From Halichondria panicea (Eukaryota; Porifera; Demospongiae; Suberitida; Halichondriidae), in contig NC_087382.1 in the NCBI RefSeq assembly GCF_963675165.1, positions 4,193,963 to 4,257,962 of the forward strand: a stretch of DNA of 64,000 bases. The letters run 5' to 3'. Shown here piece by piece: positions 1-13,190 of the stretch. Under the pieces are notes generated by a model. It did not search any database, was not told the origin of the DNA, and saw only the letters and a list, made by a program, of their open reading frames with translations. A program made the position numbers and the translations under genes. How positions within the stretch are numbered: the first letter of the stretch is position 1; each line of letters starts with the position of its first letter.

Positions 1-317
1 TGCTCGCAAAACATTCTAGCATTGTATATATTCTACCATATCTGCCTTCCTGTAATAATTATACTATGTGCATATTATTACCAATTAACTATTGCTTATA
101 AAATACCATCATGCCCCTCCCTCTTGCCCCTCCCTCTTACTTATTTCTCCACACAATTTCTTCACAAAATAACGACTGCACTAAATAAGCACATGCAATA
201 CAGAACCATGTGATTATCTATTATAAAGTACAGCTATATACACCTAACTATAAAAATGATAAAATTCCAGCTTTCTGTCTGTTCAGCTTAATTCTCACGG
301 ATGAGCTCCTATTTAAG

Positions 318-1281
318 TTACTCGCACGTTGGTGCCATACATGACTTAGCACGAACTCTCATCTCAGCATAATCGAAGGCCATGAAACCTCCAGCGCTTC
401 TTTGATGGAGCTGTGGACGAGGGTCTAATGATATACCAACGTTGTAGCAGTCGTCGACGTTGAACCACCACCCTCCATTTCTACGTGCAGCACATGGGTT
501 TTCGTTGTTTCTATCTTCTGTAGTAAATTTCAATGCATTGTGATAACCAAAGAAGTCGAATCCAGTGTGCTGTTGGTCAGAAACTTGCAGTGTGTAGCTT
601 GTGCCGGGTCCTTCAACTTGAAATTGACCATACGACAATATCAATTTTGTGCCGTTAATTTTGCTCACTTCAATTTCTACCTCCATTGGCTGTGCATTTG
701 TAAGACAGTGCATGTTCTTTAGTCCGTACCAGAACTCGCCACTCAGGTTTCCGAATCCATTCTCATAATCGACCCAATTTCTGTCGAAATATATTCTCTC
801 AGCAACGTTTGGTGTCCTTCGAACGAGAACGATCCATCCACCATCACCACTCTCCATGTTACAGCGTGCTTGCACTGGGGATAAGTCCAGGCCAAATGGC
901 GTAGTTGGGCAGAAATCTTTGATGTTATAGATACCAGATTCCAGGTTTTGGTCCAGTAATGTTTTGGAGACTTGTGCTATCTGCGAATGTGTACGGTGGT
1001 TAAGGCATTGTATAATTATACATGTATTTAATTTAATTTTGTTATCTATTTGCTTGCTATGTACATATCCATGTATATGCAGTGAATAGCTTTATTTCAC
1101 TTGTACAAAATGTATGTATTACCTGGCAACAGTCCTTGTGCATAGCCGTGGTACATGTTTTCTTTAGCTGTAGCGCTTCCGTAAGAGATTGTTGGAAACG
1201 ATCGGAGCAATCGCTGATTGGAGTACCAGTTGCAGTTGCCATGAGACCAGCAACTACTATCACCACTGCTTTCCACTCCAT
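318..1281 (-). CDS. Secreted fibrinogen-related protein, type A copy 1 (FReD-A1)
   Basis: Two exons, 1281-1123 and 980-318, joined at phase 0 (donor CAG|GTAATA, acceptor TTCGCAG), give 273 aa. Exon 1 holds a signal peptide (MEWKAVVIVVAGLMATATG) and a short helical, Cys-bearing linker ending DCCQ. Exon 2 starts at IAQVSK, enters the fibrinogen C-terminal domain at SGIYNI and continues with ARCNMESGDGGW, GFGNLSGEFWYGL, GGWWFN and the closing AEMRVRAKSC. FReD proteins are secreted lectin-like recognition or matrix proteins. The usual DxDND calcium loop is replaced by TEDRNNENPC, so calcium binding is uncertain. The linker Cys residues suggest disulfide-linked oligomers (inference). The ligand is unknown. 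First of four close tandem copies on the same strand. Confidence 0.9.
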
Positions 1282-3513
1282 GATTAAAATTCTTGACTAA
1301 AGATTTATTGATGTGAAGATTTCTTCTTAAAGCGTCTATTGTAATTATTTTTTGCCTCTCGCAAAACTCCTTTTATACTGTCTGATAGTCGATATGAAAA
1401 ACATGGCATAATTTTAACACTATATCACTGTTAGCATCCTCAGTGACTATACTCTATATGGTATCTCACTACATTGTCATTGTTCATAAAACTGCTGAGT
1501 CTACATGTCCTGTGAAGCCTTACAGGAATACAATGAGCTCGTTTAGCGTGTGATGTCTTGTGAACTTTGTATATATAGGCCTATACAGTGCATTATCTGT
1601 CACATCCTCTAAAGCCAACAACATGACTTCATCCATGTTGTGTACGGTAACGTACCGTTGCAAAGAAAAGTGTGTGACGGTTGACGAAGATTTTGTTTAA
1701 CTTTGCAAATTCGTAAAGTTAAGGCTTCGTGGTTTCATAATTATTAAACTCTTCAGGAAGGCCTTTCCAAACTTTTTTTTTCGAAGCAAGCGAACTTTTT
1801 CTTATGCAGCAGCCACATATGCGCCATCATGTGCAGTATTCCCAAATTACCCGAAGACTTCGCAAACTTTTTTTGCAACGTGTCGTACACATTTATTGCT
1901 GATGATGTGACTATACTTTAAATGTCTTATTGCCCGTTATTGACTGGTTGACTAGTAATTATGGCTTATAACCAACCTCAGCCTCGGGCGCACTAATTTC
2001 CTAATATACCGTATATTATGCTCGATCAGAGGCCGTCTTGTATAAAGGCCGCTCTCAATATCCCTCTATAACGCTTATATAGTGCAATTCAGCATAAACT
2101 TCCGAAATTGTATTTGCACTCCAAAATTGAGTATTCTACAACAGCTTCATTGAAGGCTCACTAGTGATTACTTACATTATTAGGAGTGTAGGAACTTATT
2201 TCTGAAAAAATTAATTAATGAAAGACGTTAAAAATGGCACAAAAGGTTGGTCCAAACGAATGTTAGGCCACGCCCACTCCTAAACTACCTCAGAACTTGT
2301 TCCCTGTACCATCTGCGCAAAATTTGTGAGCGTAACTTTTTTTTCATCCACTTATAATGCTATATATGAAGTTTTGATGTCTGTATGTGTACAGTGATTG
2401 ACTAGAATCCATTTATAGGAAAAACCCCTAAAAGTGACTTGTGGTTTACTGCATTGACATTTTTAAAATTCCTGAGCGTAGAATGGTTTGCAATGGAATG
2501 TAAGGCATGCATAACAAATTTGGTGTTGTAAAATTGAGCAGGGGAGGAGTTGAATCCTTTTGAAGCAAAATCAATCAATCAATCCAAATCAATTAGTGAG
2601 GCGTTAAGTGTATTCATGAACATTGAATCCATACAAAATGTAGGCCCACCACCTCTTAGTTGACCTGCATAGTTGAATAGTGGCCTTAGTGATTCATTAC
2701 TGAGTTATTATGTCTAATTGTAAAACAACATTTTGGAAGTTTATGCTGAATCGCACTATAATTGGCCCATAAAGATTTCTGTGTACTTGTTTACCACTAA
2801 CTCTTATATATAGCGCCAGTTTGACTAATTTCATCCCATTAACCAGCTGACTATTATTAATAAGAGCTAGATTATTTCTTAGACTGCCTACTCTAGCCTC
2901 TCGATCAGCATTTAACTGATATTATACTATACATGTACTGGATCATTGTTAAAAGTCCTTGATTGCTCAACCCTACAGCTGATATACTGTTTAAATAAGC
3001 GTGTGAGGTCTTGTACCGTATTACTAGATTATTTTGCGGGTGAAAAACCTTTGCGAATGAGCCAAATCAGCAGAAAATTTGATCATTTGCAATCTAACTA
3101 TTGCGTTCTGGCAAGGATCGTGTGTATTTACTAGTAATCATTGCTGACTTTATTGTTGCGAATTGATCAACCATCGCAAAGTTTGCAAATGTTTGATGCT
3201 CGCAAAACATTCTAGCATTGTATATATTCTACCATATCTGCCTTCCTGTAATAATTATACTATGTGCATATTATTACCAATTAACTATTGCTTATAAAAT
3301 ACCATCATGCCCCTCCCTCTTGCCCCTCCCTCTTACTTATTTCTCCACACAATTTCTTCACAAAATAATGACTGCACTAAATAAGCACATGCAATACAGA
3401 ACCATGTGATTATCTACTATAAAGTACAGCTATATACACCTAACTATAAAAATGATAAAATTCCAGCTTTCTGTCTGTTCAGCTTAATTCTCACGGATGA
3501 GCTCCTACTTAGG

Positions 3514-4476
3514 TTACTCGCACGTTGGTGCCATACATGACTTAGCACGAACTCTCATCTCAGCATAATCAAAGGCCATGAAACCTCCAGCGCTTCTTTG
3601 ATGGAGCTGTGGACGAGGGTCTAATGATATACCAACGTTGTAGCAGTCGTCGACGTTGAACCACCACCCTCCATTTCTACGTGCAGCACATGGGTTTTCG
3701 TTGTTTCTATCTTCTGTAGTAAATTTCAATGCATTGTGATAACCAAAGAAGTCGAATCCAGTGTGCTGTTGGTCAGAAACTTGCAGTGTGTAGCTTGTGC
3801 CGGGTCCTTCAACTTGAAATTGACCATATGACAATATCAATTTTGTGCCGTTAATTTTGCTCACTTCAATTTCTACCTCCATTGGCTGTGCATTTGTAAG
3901 ACAGTGCATGTTCTTTAGTCCGTACCAGAACTCGCCACTCAGGTTTCCGAATCCATTCTCATAATCGACCCAATTTCTGTCGAAATATGTTCGCTCAGCA
4001 ACGTTTGGTGTCCTTCGAACGAGAACGATCCATCCACCATCACCACTCTCCATGTTACAGCGTGCTTGCACTGGGGATAAGTCCAGGCCAAATGGCGTAG
4101 TTGGGCAGAAATCTTTGATGTTATAGATACCAGATTCCAGGTTTTGGTCCAGTAATGTTTTGGAGACTTGTGCTATCTGCGAATGTGTATGGTGGTTAAG
4201 GCATTGTATAATTATACATGTATTTAATTTAATTTGTTATCTATTTGCTTGCTATGTACATATCCATGTATATATGTGAATAGCTTTATTTCACTTGTAC
4301 AAATGTATATGTATTACCTGGCAACAGTCCTTGTGCATAGCCGTGGCACATGTTTTCTTCAGCTGTAGCGCTTCCGTAAGAGATTGTTGGAAACGATCGG
4401 AGCAATCGCTGATTGGAGTACCAGTTGCAGTTGCCATGAGACCAGCAACTACTATCACCACAGCTTTCCACTCCAT
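3514..4476 (-). CDS. Secreted fibrinogen-related protein, type A copy 2 (FReD-A2)
   Basis: Same two-exon structure as the first copy: exons 4476-4318 and 4176-3514, phase 0, 273 aa. Signal peptide, DCCQ linker and complete FReD are all intact. The large FReD exon reading frame is identical in protein to copy 3 and differs from copy 1 at one residue (T for I in the AER(T/I)YFDRN segment). Such identity between copies separated by 2.8 kb points to recent duplication or gene conversion. The copy lies in a tandem unit whose left edge starts the same way as base 1 of the window. Confidence 0.9.
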
Positions 4477-6283
4477 GATTAAAATTCTTGAATGAAGATT
4501 TATTGATGTGAAGATTTCTTCTTAAGCGTTGATTGTAATTATTTTTTGCCTCTCGCAAAACTCCTTTTATACTGTCTGATAGTCGATATGAAAAACATGG
4601 CATAATTTTAACACTATATCACTGTTAGCATCCTCAGTGACTATACTCTATATGGTATCTCACTATATTGTCATTGTTCATAAAACTGCTGAGTCTACAT
4701 GTCCTGTGAAGCCTTACAGGAATATAACAATGAGCTCGTTTGGCGTGTGATGTCTTGTGAACTTTGTACCGTTGCAAAGAAAAGTGTGTGACGTTTGATG
4801 AAGACTTTGTTTAACGTTGCAAAGGTTCGTAAAGTTAAGGCTTCGTGGTTTCATAATTATTAAACTCTTCAGGAAGGCCTTTCCAAACTTTTTTTCGAAG
4901 CAGGTGAACTTTTTAATGAAGCCTATACAGCAGCCACATATGCGCCATCATGTGCAGTATTCCCAAATTACCCGAAGACTTCGCAAACTTTTTTAGCAAC
5001 GTGTCGTACACATTTATTGCTGATGATGTGACTATACTTTAAATGTCTTATTGCCCACTAATTTCCTAATACCGTATATGCTCGATCAGAGCAGCTCTTG
5101 TATAAAGGCCGCTCTCAAATACCTTATTGTTACTATTATAAACGGGTACTAATTTTAGCGAATTTTAGTGAATTTGTAATTAACTCTAAATTAAGTATGC
5201 GCTAATAATAAAACACAATTCTATATACGTGACTATATCTACAACAAAGTTCACAAAGTTCAACAAGTTCGAAATTGAATTGAATTGATAACTTTCACAT
5301 TTGCAATTATTGTTGGTATAACATAATTATAAAAAAAACAAACATTTCATTCCATGTCAATAAGTGTGTGACCCCCCCCCCCCCAGAATCCCTGGACCCC
5401 CCCCTAGCTCTGGTCAACTACAATATAGTCTAACACGTACATAAAATAATGTATATAATTATACCACAGTTTGTGGACGATTATCCAATAATTATATATC
5501 CCTCTATAACGCTTATAATTGGCCCATAACGATTTCTGTGTACTTGTTTACCACTGGCTGTCTCACTAACTCTTATATAGCGCCAGTTTGACTAATTTCA
5601 TCCCATTAACCAGCTGACTATTATTAATAAGAGCTATAGATTATTTCTTAGACTGCCTACTCTAGCCTCTCGATCAGCATTTAACTGGTACTATACTATC
5701 ATGCACTGGATCATTGTTAAAAGTCCTTGATTGCTCAACCCTACACCTGATATACTATTTAAATAAGCATGTGAGGTCTTGTACCATATTACTAGATTAT
5801 TTTGCGGGTGAAAAACCTTTGTGAATGAGCCAAATCAGCAGAAAATTTGATCCTTTGCAATCTAACTATTGCGTTCTGGCAAGGATCGTGTGTATTTACT
5901 AGTAATAATTTAGATTTTGCGGATTTTATTGTTGCGAATTGATCAACCATTGCAAAGTTTGCAAATTTTTGATGCTCGCAAAACATTCTAGCATTGTATA
6001 TATTCTACCATATCTGCCTCCCTGTAATAATTATACTATGTGCATCAATTAACTATTGCTTATAAAATACCATCATGCCCCTCCCTCTTGCCCCTCCCTC
6101 TTACTTATTTCTCCACACAATTTCTACAAAATAATGACTGCACTAAATAAGCACATGCAATACAGAACCATGTGATGCTCTATATACTATAAAGTATACA
6201 GCTATACACCTAACTATAAAAATGATAAAATTCCAGCTTTCTGTCTGTTCAGCTTAATTCTCACAGATGAGTACCCATTTAAG

Positions 6284-7246
6284 TTACTCGCACGTTGGTG
6301 CCATACATGACTTAGCACGAACTCTCATCTCAGCATAATCGAAGGCCATGAAACCTCCAGCGCTTCTTTGATGGAGCTGTGGACGAGGGTCTAATGATAT
6401 ACCAACGTTGTAGCAGTCGTCGACGTTGAACCACCACCCTCCATTTCTACGTGCAGCACATGGGTTTTCGTTGTTTCTATCTTCTGTAGTAAATTTCAAT
6501 GCATTGTGATAACCAAAGAAGTCGAATCCAGTGTGCTGTTGGTCAGAAACTTGCAGTGTGTAGCTTGTGCCGGGTCCTTCAACTTGAAATTGACCATACG
6601 ACAATATCAATTTTGTGCCGTTAATTTTGCTCACTTCAATTTCTACCTCCATTGGCTGTGCATTTGTAAGACAGTGCATGTTCTTTAGTCCGTACCAGAA
6701 CTCGCCACTCAGGTTTCCGAATCCATTCTCATAATCGACCCAATTTCTGTCGAAATATGTTCGCTCAGCAACGTTTGGTGTCCTTCGAACGAGAACGATC
6801 CATCCACCATCACCACTCTCCATGTTACAGCGTGCTTGCACTGGGGATAAGTCCAGGCCAAATGGCGTAGTTGGGCAGAAATCTTTGATGTTATAGATAC
6901 CAGATTCCAGGTTTTGGTCCAGTAATGTTTTGGAGACTTGTGCTATCTGCGAATGTGTATGGTGGTTAAGGCATTGTATAATTATACATGTATTTAATTT
7001 AATTTTGTTATCTATTTGCTTGCTATGTATATATCCATGTATATGTGAATAGCTTTATTTCACTTGTACAAAATGTATATGTATTACCTGGCAACAGTCC
7101 TTGTGCATAGCCGTGGCACATGTTTTCTTCAGCTGTAGCGCTTCCGTAAGAGATTGTTGGAAACGATCGGAGCAATCGCTGATTGGAGTACCAGTTGCAG
7201 TTGCCATGAGACCAGCAACTACTATCACCACAGCTTTCCACTCCAT
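6284..7246 (-). CDS. Secreted fibrinogen-related protein, type A copy 3 (FReD-A3)
   Basis: Exons 7246-7088 and 6946-6284 join at phase 0 to give 273 aa. Signal peptide, Cys linker and FReD are intact, and the FReD exon is the same at protein level as copy 2. The upstream spacer of this copy, unlike the others, carries a LINE fragment with a poly-A end and a broken A/B fusion gene, so this unit is longer than the first two. Function as for the other type A proteins: a secreted recognition or matrix lectin by family, with unknown ligand. Confidence 0.9.
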
Positions 7247-7887
7247 GGTTAAAAAAATTCTTGAATGAAGATTTATTGATGTGAAGATTTCTTCTTAAAG
7301 TAAGCGTTGATTGTAATTATTTTTTGCCTCTCGCAAAACTCCTTTTATACTGTCTGATAGTCGATATGAAAACATGCATAATTTTAACACTATATCACTG
7401 TTAGCATCCTCAGTGACTATACTCTATATGGTATCTCACTACATTGTCATTGTTCATAAAACTGCTGAGTCTACATGTCCTGTGAAGCCTTACAGGAATA
7501 CAACAATGAGCTCGTTTAGCGTGTGATGTCTTGTGAACTTTGTACCGTTGCAAAGAAAAGTGTGTAACTTTGCAAAGGTTCGTAAAGTTAAGGCTTCGTG
7601 GTTTCATAATTATTAAACTCTTCAGGAAGGCCTTTCCAAACTTTTTTTTTCGAGGCAGGCGAACTTTTTAATGAAGCTTATACAGCAGCCACATATGCGC
7701 CATCATGTGTAGTATTCCCAAATTACCCGAAGACTTCGCAAACTTTTTTTGCAACGTGTCGTACACATATAATTATTGCTGATCATGTGACTATACTTTA
7801 AATGTCTTATTGCCCGTTATTGACTGGTTGACTAGTAATTATGGCTTATAACCAACCTCAGCCTCGGGCGTACTAATTTCCTAATAC

Positions 7888-8470
7888 CTTTTTTTTTTTT
7901 TATTTTATTATTTTTTTTTTTTATGAAAGATTTAGCAATTAATTGCAAGGATACACAAATAGCTACAAAGCTAGGGTGAAGTGAGTCCTATAACATACGT
8001 TTTAATAGTTACAACATGTCAACTAGATGTGAATACAGATGTGACTTAAATGAACTTATACTAGTACAGTCTACTAAAGTAAAGTCCTTGTGGCTAACCA
8101 GCCTATTCCATATTGTGATTGCATGCGGAAAAAATGAGAATTTATAAAAGGATGTTCTACATTGGTAGGGGACCAGAGTAAAACAGTTAACAGTTCTACT
8201 ACTGTACGTCATATTCTCTTGGTTGCTGGGTTGTTTGGGAAGTCAGTTAGATTGTATAGTATTTTGAAAAGGTGGCATAGCACCGCAGCAAGGCGCCTCA
8301 GCTGCAGAGAAGGAAGCCTGGTCAAGGTGAGCAATTCTTCACTTTTCAAATTCCATTTCTTCAGACAGACTCTCATAGCAAATCTCTGGACTTTTTCTAA
8401 ATTGTTTATTTCACACTTGTGAAATGGGTTCCATACAGAGGATGCGTACTCCAGATGTGGTCTCACGAAC
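7888..8470 (-). mobile_element. 5'-truncated LINE fragment, reverse transcriptase C-terminal end, with poly-A tail
   Basis: On the minus strand 8466-8209 reads RPHLEYASSVWNP, LEKVQRFAMRVC and LPSLQLRRLAA, and 8212-8009 continues with TYSSRTVN and KFSFFPHAITIWN. These are the familiar C-terminal blocks of non-LTR retrotransposon reverse transcriptase proteins. The two pieces are in different frames (frameshift near 8210). The element ends in a T-rich run at 7888-7921 on the plus strand, i.e. a poly-A tail at its 3' end. Flanks match an uninterrupted spacer sequence in sister FReD units (near 2012 and 5057), so it inserted after the duplication. The clade cannot be fixed from this piece. Confidence 0.85.
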
Positions 8471-8735
8471 GATGAGACAATATATTATGCTTGATCAGAG
8501 GCCGCTCTTGTATAAAGGCCGCTCTCAAATACCTTATTGTTACTATTATAAACGGGTACTAATTTTAGCGAATTTTAGCGAATTTGTAATTAACTCTAAA
8601 TTAAGTACGTGCTAATAATAAAACGCAATTCTATACAATTATAGTCTCTGATTCAGTAACTATATCTACAACAAAGTTCACAAAATTGTCATGTTCAGTT
8701 CTTTTCCCTTCTTTTCGTACTCACAACTATCAGGA

Positions 8736-9241
8736 TCATCATGCACCGAAAGCTGGGCAACCTTTGGGACGCACTCGTAGCTCAGCATAATCATAGGGAA
8801 TATAGTAAAATAGGTCATCGTGATATAGCTGAGGTTTCGGCGTGTCAGTTAGATATATGCCGTAGCAGTTATTAAACCAGAATCCGCCTTCGTTGAAAAA
8901 TTTTGAACAACTGCCGGAGTCTAGGTCATTATCTTGATCAAATGTGACGTCATAATATCCTATATCCTCACTCTAACACATTGGAATCTGCAAAGAAAAA
9001 GGAGCTGAAACTAAATGTCCACTTGAAGTGGCCTTATGTATGATTATATAATTATGTGCATATGTGCATGCATGTTACCTGGCCAGCAGTCCTTGTACAT
9101 AGCCGTGGCACATGTTTTCTTCAGCTGTAGCACTTCCGTAAGAGATTTATGGAAACGAGCGGAGCAATCATCACTGATTGGAGTCCCAGTTGCAGTTGCC
9201 ATGAGACCAGCAACTACTATCACCACTGCTTTCCACTCCAT
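8736..9241 (-). pseudogene. Hybrid FReD pseudogene: type A signal exon joined to a type B FReD C-terminus
   Basis: Exon 1 (9241-9079) is a type A signal-peptide exon (MEWKAVV...), but an extra base before the donor changes DCCQ to DCWP and shifts the phase. Downstream only the last third of a type B FReD remains (about 8942-8736: FDQDND, GGFWFNNCY, AELRVRPKGC). A good acceptor (TTTCTTTGCAG, near 8988) precedes it, but reading on from exon 1 hits a stop within seven codons, and the phase-0 frame also has a stop. The FReD N-terminal half is missing. It appears to be the scar of recombination between A and B units; it could still make a short secreted peptide of about 60 aa. Confidence 0.75.
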
Positions 9242-9560
9242 GATTGAATGAAGGAATTGATTTCTTGATATGAAGCTTTCTTCTTATAATTATATAGCGT
9301 CGATCACAATTATTAATTTTGTTTGCCTTCCCAAACTTCTTTTATACTGAAATTCGGTTATGTTAAGCATGCATAATAATATACTGTACTTGCTGTATGT
9401 TTTCTGTGTACCAATACCATGCATATGTTGTTTACCACTTGTTGTCTCCACTGATAGCATCAGTGTGGCTATATTGGTACTACACAGGTTCATCGTTAAG
9501 AGGACTTAATTGCTATCGTGTGTGAACTCTATGGCTGATTTTATTGAAGTAGTGTTTGAT

Positions 9561-9965
9561 GTCTTGTGAAATTTGTAGCATTCTGTACCCAGCGGTGTAT
9601 GTTATCCATCATCTGCCACATTGTGTACTGTAAAGCCCTGCATGGCTCCATGTGTTTGTGTATACAGCTATGCATGAGTTGGTATAGCGTGAGATGTCTT
9701 GTGAAATTTGTAGCATTCTGTACCCAGCGGTGTATGTTATCCATCATCTGCCACATTGTGTACTGTAAAGCCCTGCATGGCTCCATGTGTTTGTGTATAC
9801 AGCTATGCATGAGTTGGTATAGCGTGAGATGTCTTGTGAACTTTGTAGCCCTGCGGTGCATGTTATCCACCATCTACCACATACTGTATGCATGACTCTA
9901 GCGTACAGCAATAAGCAATAAGTTGGTATAATTATAGTGTGAGATGTCTAGTGAACTTTGTAGCC
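9561..9965 (+). repeat. 135-bp tandem repeat, about three copies with decay
   Basis: The word gtcttgtgaa recurs at 9561, 9696 and 9831, an exact 135-bp period. The first two copies are nearly identical; the third is shortened and a weaker fourth trace is near 9945. Because 135 is a multiple of three, open frames of about 110 codons appear on both strands; I treat them as a by-product of the repeat, not genes. Confidence 0.85.
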
Positions 9966-10342
9966 CTCTATACAGTGCATTTTCCACCATCGACCACTTT
10001 TGTGTACTGTATAAAGCCTTGCATGCATGACTCATATATATACAGCAATAAGTTGCTCTTGTGATGTGTAGCCCTATTTTCACTAATTCATTATATTAAT
10101 GACTGCACAAAATGCTAACTCGTGATTCTCTCTTCCTATTTGTTAAACGAGTGCATTTTTTTTAATCAACTCCAACTTTATTTTGTTATAAATGCTATAT
10201 AATTATAAGCACACGTAAATACAGAACCATGTGATGCTCTATACTATAAAGTATACAGCTATACACCTAATTATAAAAATGACAAAATTCCAGCTTTTTG
10301 TCTGTTCAGCTTAATTCTCACAGATGAGTATACCCATTTAAG

Positions 10343-11308
10343 TTACTCGCACGTTGGTGCCATACACGACTTAGCACGAACTCTCATCTCAGCATAATCG
10401 AAGGCCATGAAACCTCCAGCGCTTCTTTGATGGAGCTGTGGACGAGGGTCTAATGATATACCAACGTTGTAGCAGTCGTCGACGTTGAACCACCACCCTC
10501 CATTTCTACGTGCAGCACATGGGTTTTCGTTGTTTCTATCTTCTGTAGTAAATTTCAATGCATTGTGATAACCAAAGAAGTCGAATCCAGTGTGCTGTTG
10601 GTCAGAAACATGCAGTGTGTAGCTTGTGCCGGGTCCTTCAACTTGAAATTGACCATACGACAATATCAATTTTGTGCCGTTAATTTTCCTCACTTCAATT
10701 TCGACCTCCATTGGCTGTGCATTTGTAAGACAGTGCATGTTCTTTAGTCCGTACCAGAACTCGCCACTCAGGTTTCCGAATCCATTCTCATAATCGACCC
10801 AATTTCTGTCGAAATATATTCTCTCAGCAACGTCTGGTGTCCTTCGAACGAGAACGATCCATCCACCATCACCACTCTCCATGTTACAGCGTGCTTGCAC
10901 TGGGGATAAGTCCAGGCCAAATGGCGTAGTTGGGCAGAAATCTTTGATGTTATAGATTCCAGATTCCAGGTTTTGGTCCAGTAATGTTTTGGAGACTTGA
11001 GCTATCTGCGAATGTGTATGGTTGTTAAGGCATTGTATAATTATATATACATGTATTTAATTTAATTTGTTATCTATTTGCTTGCTATGTACATATCCAT
11101 GTATATGTGAATAGCTTTATTTCACTTGTACAAAATGTATATGTATTACCTGGCAACAGTCCTTGTGCATAGCCGTGGCACATGTTTGCTTCAGCTGTAG
11201 CGTTTCCGTAAGAGATTGTTGGAAACGATCAGAGCAATCGCTGATTGGAGTACCAGTTGCAGTTGCCATGAGACCAGCAACTACTATCACCACTGCTTTC
11301 CACTCCAT
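10343..11308 (-). CDS. Secreted fibrinogen-related protein, type A copy 4 (FReD-A4)
   Basis: Exons 11308-11150 and 11005-10343 join at phase 0, giving 273 aa. All type A features are present. This copy is the most diverged of the four: V for N in the RTP(N/D)VAER segment region (D instead of N), R for S in VEVEIEV(R/S)K, H for Q in the SYTL(H/Q)VSD segment, and T/Q changes in the linker. Splice sites are conserved. It stands next to the type B copies and marks the boundary between the two subfamilies. Confidence 0.9.
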
Positions 11309-12194
11309 GATTAAAATTCTTGAATGAAGATTTATTGATGTGAAGATTTCTTCTAAAGCGTCGATTGTAATTATTTTTTGCCTCTCGCAAAACTCCTTTT
11401 ATACTGTCTGATAGTCGATATGAAAAACATGCATAATTTTAACACTATATCACTGTTAGCATCCTCAGTGACTATACTCTATATGGTATCTCACTATATT
11501 GTCATTGTTCATAAAACTGCTGAGTCTACATGTCCTGTGAAGCCTTACAGGAATACAACAATGAGCTCGTTTAGCGTGTGATGTCTTGTGAACTTTGTAC
11601 CGTTGCAAAGAAAAGTGTGTAACTTTGCAAAGGTTCGTAAAGTTAAGGCTTCGTGGTTTCATAATTATTAAACTCTTCAGGAAGGCCTTTCCAAACTTTT
11701 TTTTTCGAAGCAGACGAACTTTTTAATGAAGCTTATACAGCAGCCACATATGCGCCATCATGTGCAGTATTCCCAAATTACCCGAAGACTTCGCAAACTT
11801 TTTTTGCAACGTGTCGTACACATTTATTGCTGATGATGTGACTATACTTTTAAATGTCTTATTGCCCGTTATTGACTGGTTGACTAGTAATTATGGCTTA
11901 TAACCAACCTCAGCCTCGGGCGCACTAATTTCGTATATTATGCTCGATCAGAGGCCGCTCTTGCATAAAGGCCGCTCTCAAATACCTTATTGTTACTATT
12001 ATAAACGAGTACTAATTTTAGCGAATTTTAGCGAATTTGTAATTACTCTAAATTAAGTACGCGCTAATAATAAAACGCAATTCTATACAATTATAGTCTC
12101 TGATTCAGTAACTATATATATCTTCAACAAAGTTCACAAAATTGTCATGTTCAGTTCTTTTCCCTTCTTTTCGTACTCACAACTATCAGGATCA

Positions 12195-13190
12195 TCATGC
12201 ACCGAAAGCTGGGCAACCTTTGGGACGCACTCGGAGCTCAGCATAATCATAGGGAATATAGTAAAATAGGTCATCATGATATAGCTGAGGTTTCGGCATG
12301 TCAGTTAGATATATGCTGTAGCAGTTATTAAACCAGAATCCGCCTTCGTTGAAAAATTTTGAACAACTACCTGACTCTAGGTCATTATCTTGATCAAATG
12401 TGGAAAATTTCATTCTGTTTTTACGACTAAAGAAATCATGGCCTTCATACTGTTTGTCCGACACATGCGGTGTGTAACTTGTATCAGGTCCATCCACTTT
12501 AAAGTTATCGTACGGAAGAACATTTTTTTGCCATCAGTCTTTTTCAATTCAATTTCAACCTCCATTAATTGGCTCTCGACTCATAAGACAGTGCATGTTC
12601 TTTAGTCCGTACCAGAACTCGCCACTTAGGTTCCCGAATCCATTCTCATAATCCACCCACGGCCTTTTGAATGAAACTCTCTCATCAACGTCTGGTGTCC
12701 TCTTCACTAGCACTGTCCATCCACCATCACCACTCTCCATGTTGCACAGAGTTTTCATGCTTGCTTGAGTGAAGGCTTCAGTACAGGGACAAGCATTTTT
12801 GATATCGTAGATCCCTGATTTTGGAGTGTATAGTTATCATTGATGATGATTATGGATGCTTCTGCAATCTGTGTAAATTTTTAATGTGATAACTGTGATT
12901 ATATGTAATATGATCATGCATACATAAATTATATAATCTCACCACTGTAGTTAATGTCATTAGTAGCTATAGTTGTATAATAATATAATGAATAGTAACT
13001 ATATATACGTGTATAATTGTTAGCATTTGGTATATAATATATCAATAATAATAATTATAGCATTAGCTATAATAATTATAGTAGATATAATTATCTTACT
13101 TGGCAGCAGTCTTGAATGTTAGCATCCACGCAGTACTTTTTTGCCGCTTTTTCGAACCTTGACATTGACATTGACGTTTTTGCTGTCGGT
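12195..13190 (-). pseudogene. Type B FReD pseudogene (FReD-B1), signal exon deleted
   Basis: The FReD exon runs from about 12870 to 12195 and resembles the intact type B gene downstream in order (14463-15467). Compared with that gene it has a 2-base insertion near 12826, a +1 insertion near 12568 that puts a stop at 12555, and a -1 deletion near 12522 that restores the frame. The first exon (13104-13160) keeps the donor end (QDCCQ-type) but has lost roughly 130 bp containing the start codon and signal peptide; the sequence jumps from the linker straight into the upstream leader. Three indels plus the deletion make a functional protein very unlikely. Confidence 0.8.

Noticed and set aside
540-722. 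Plus-strand open frames over the FReD exons (also 6506, 10565, 14797)
   Set aside because: Antisense shadows of conserved coding sequence.
9541-9895. Open frames of about 110 codons on both strands
   Set aside because: Created by a 135-bp tandem repeat whose length is a multiple of three; the two strands mirror each other.
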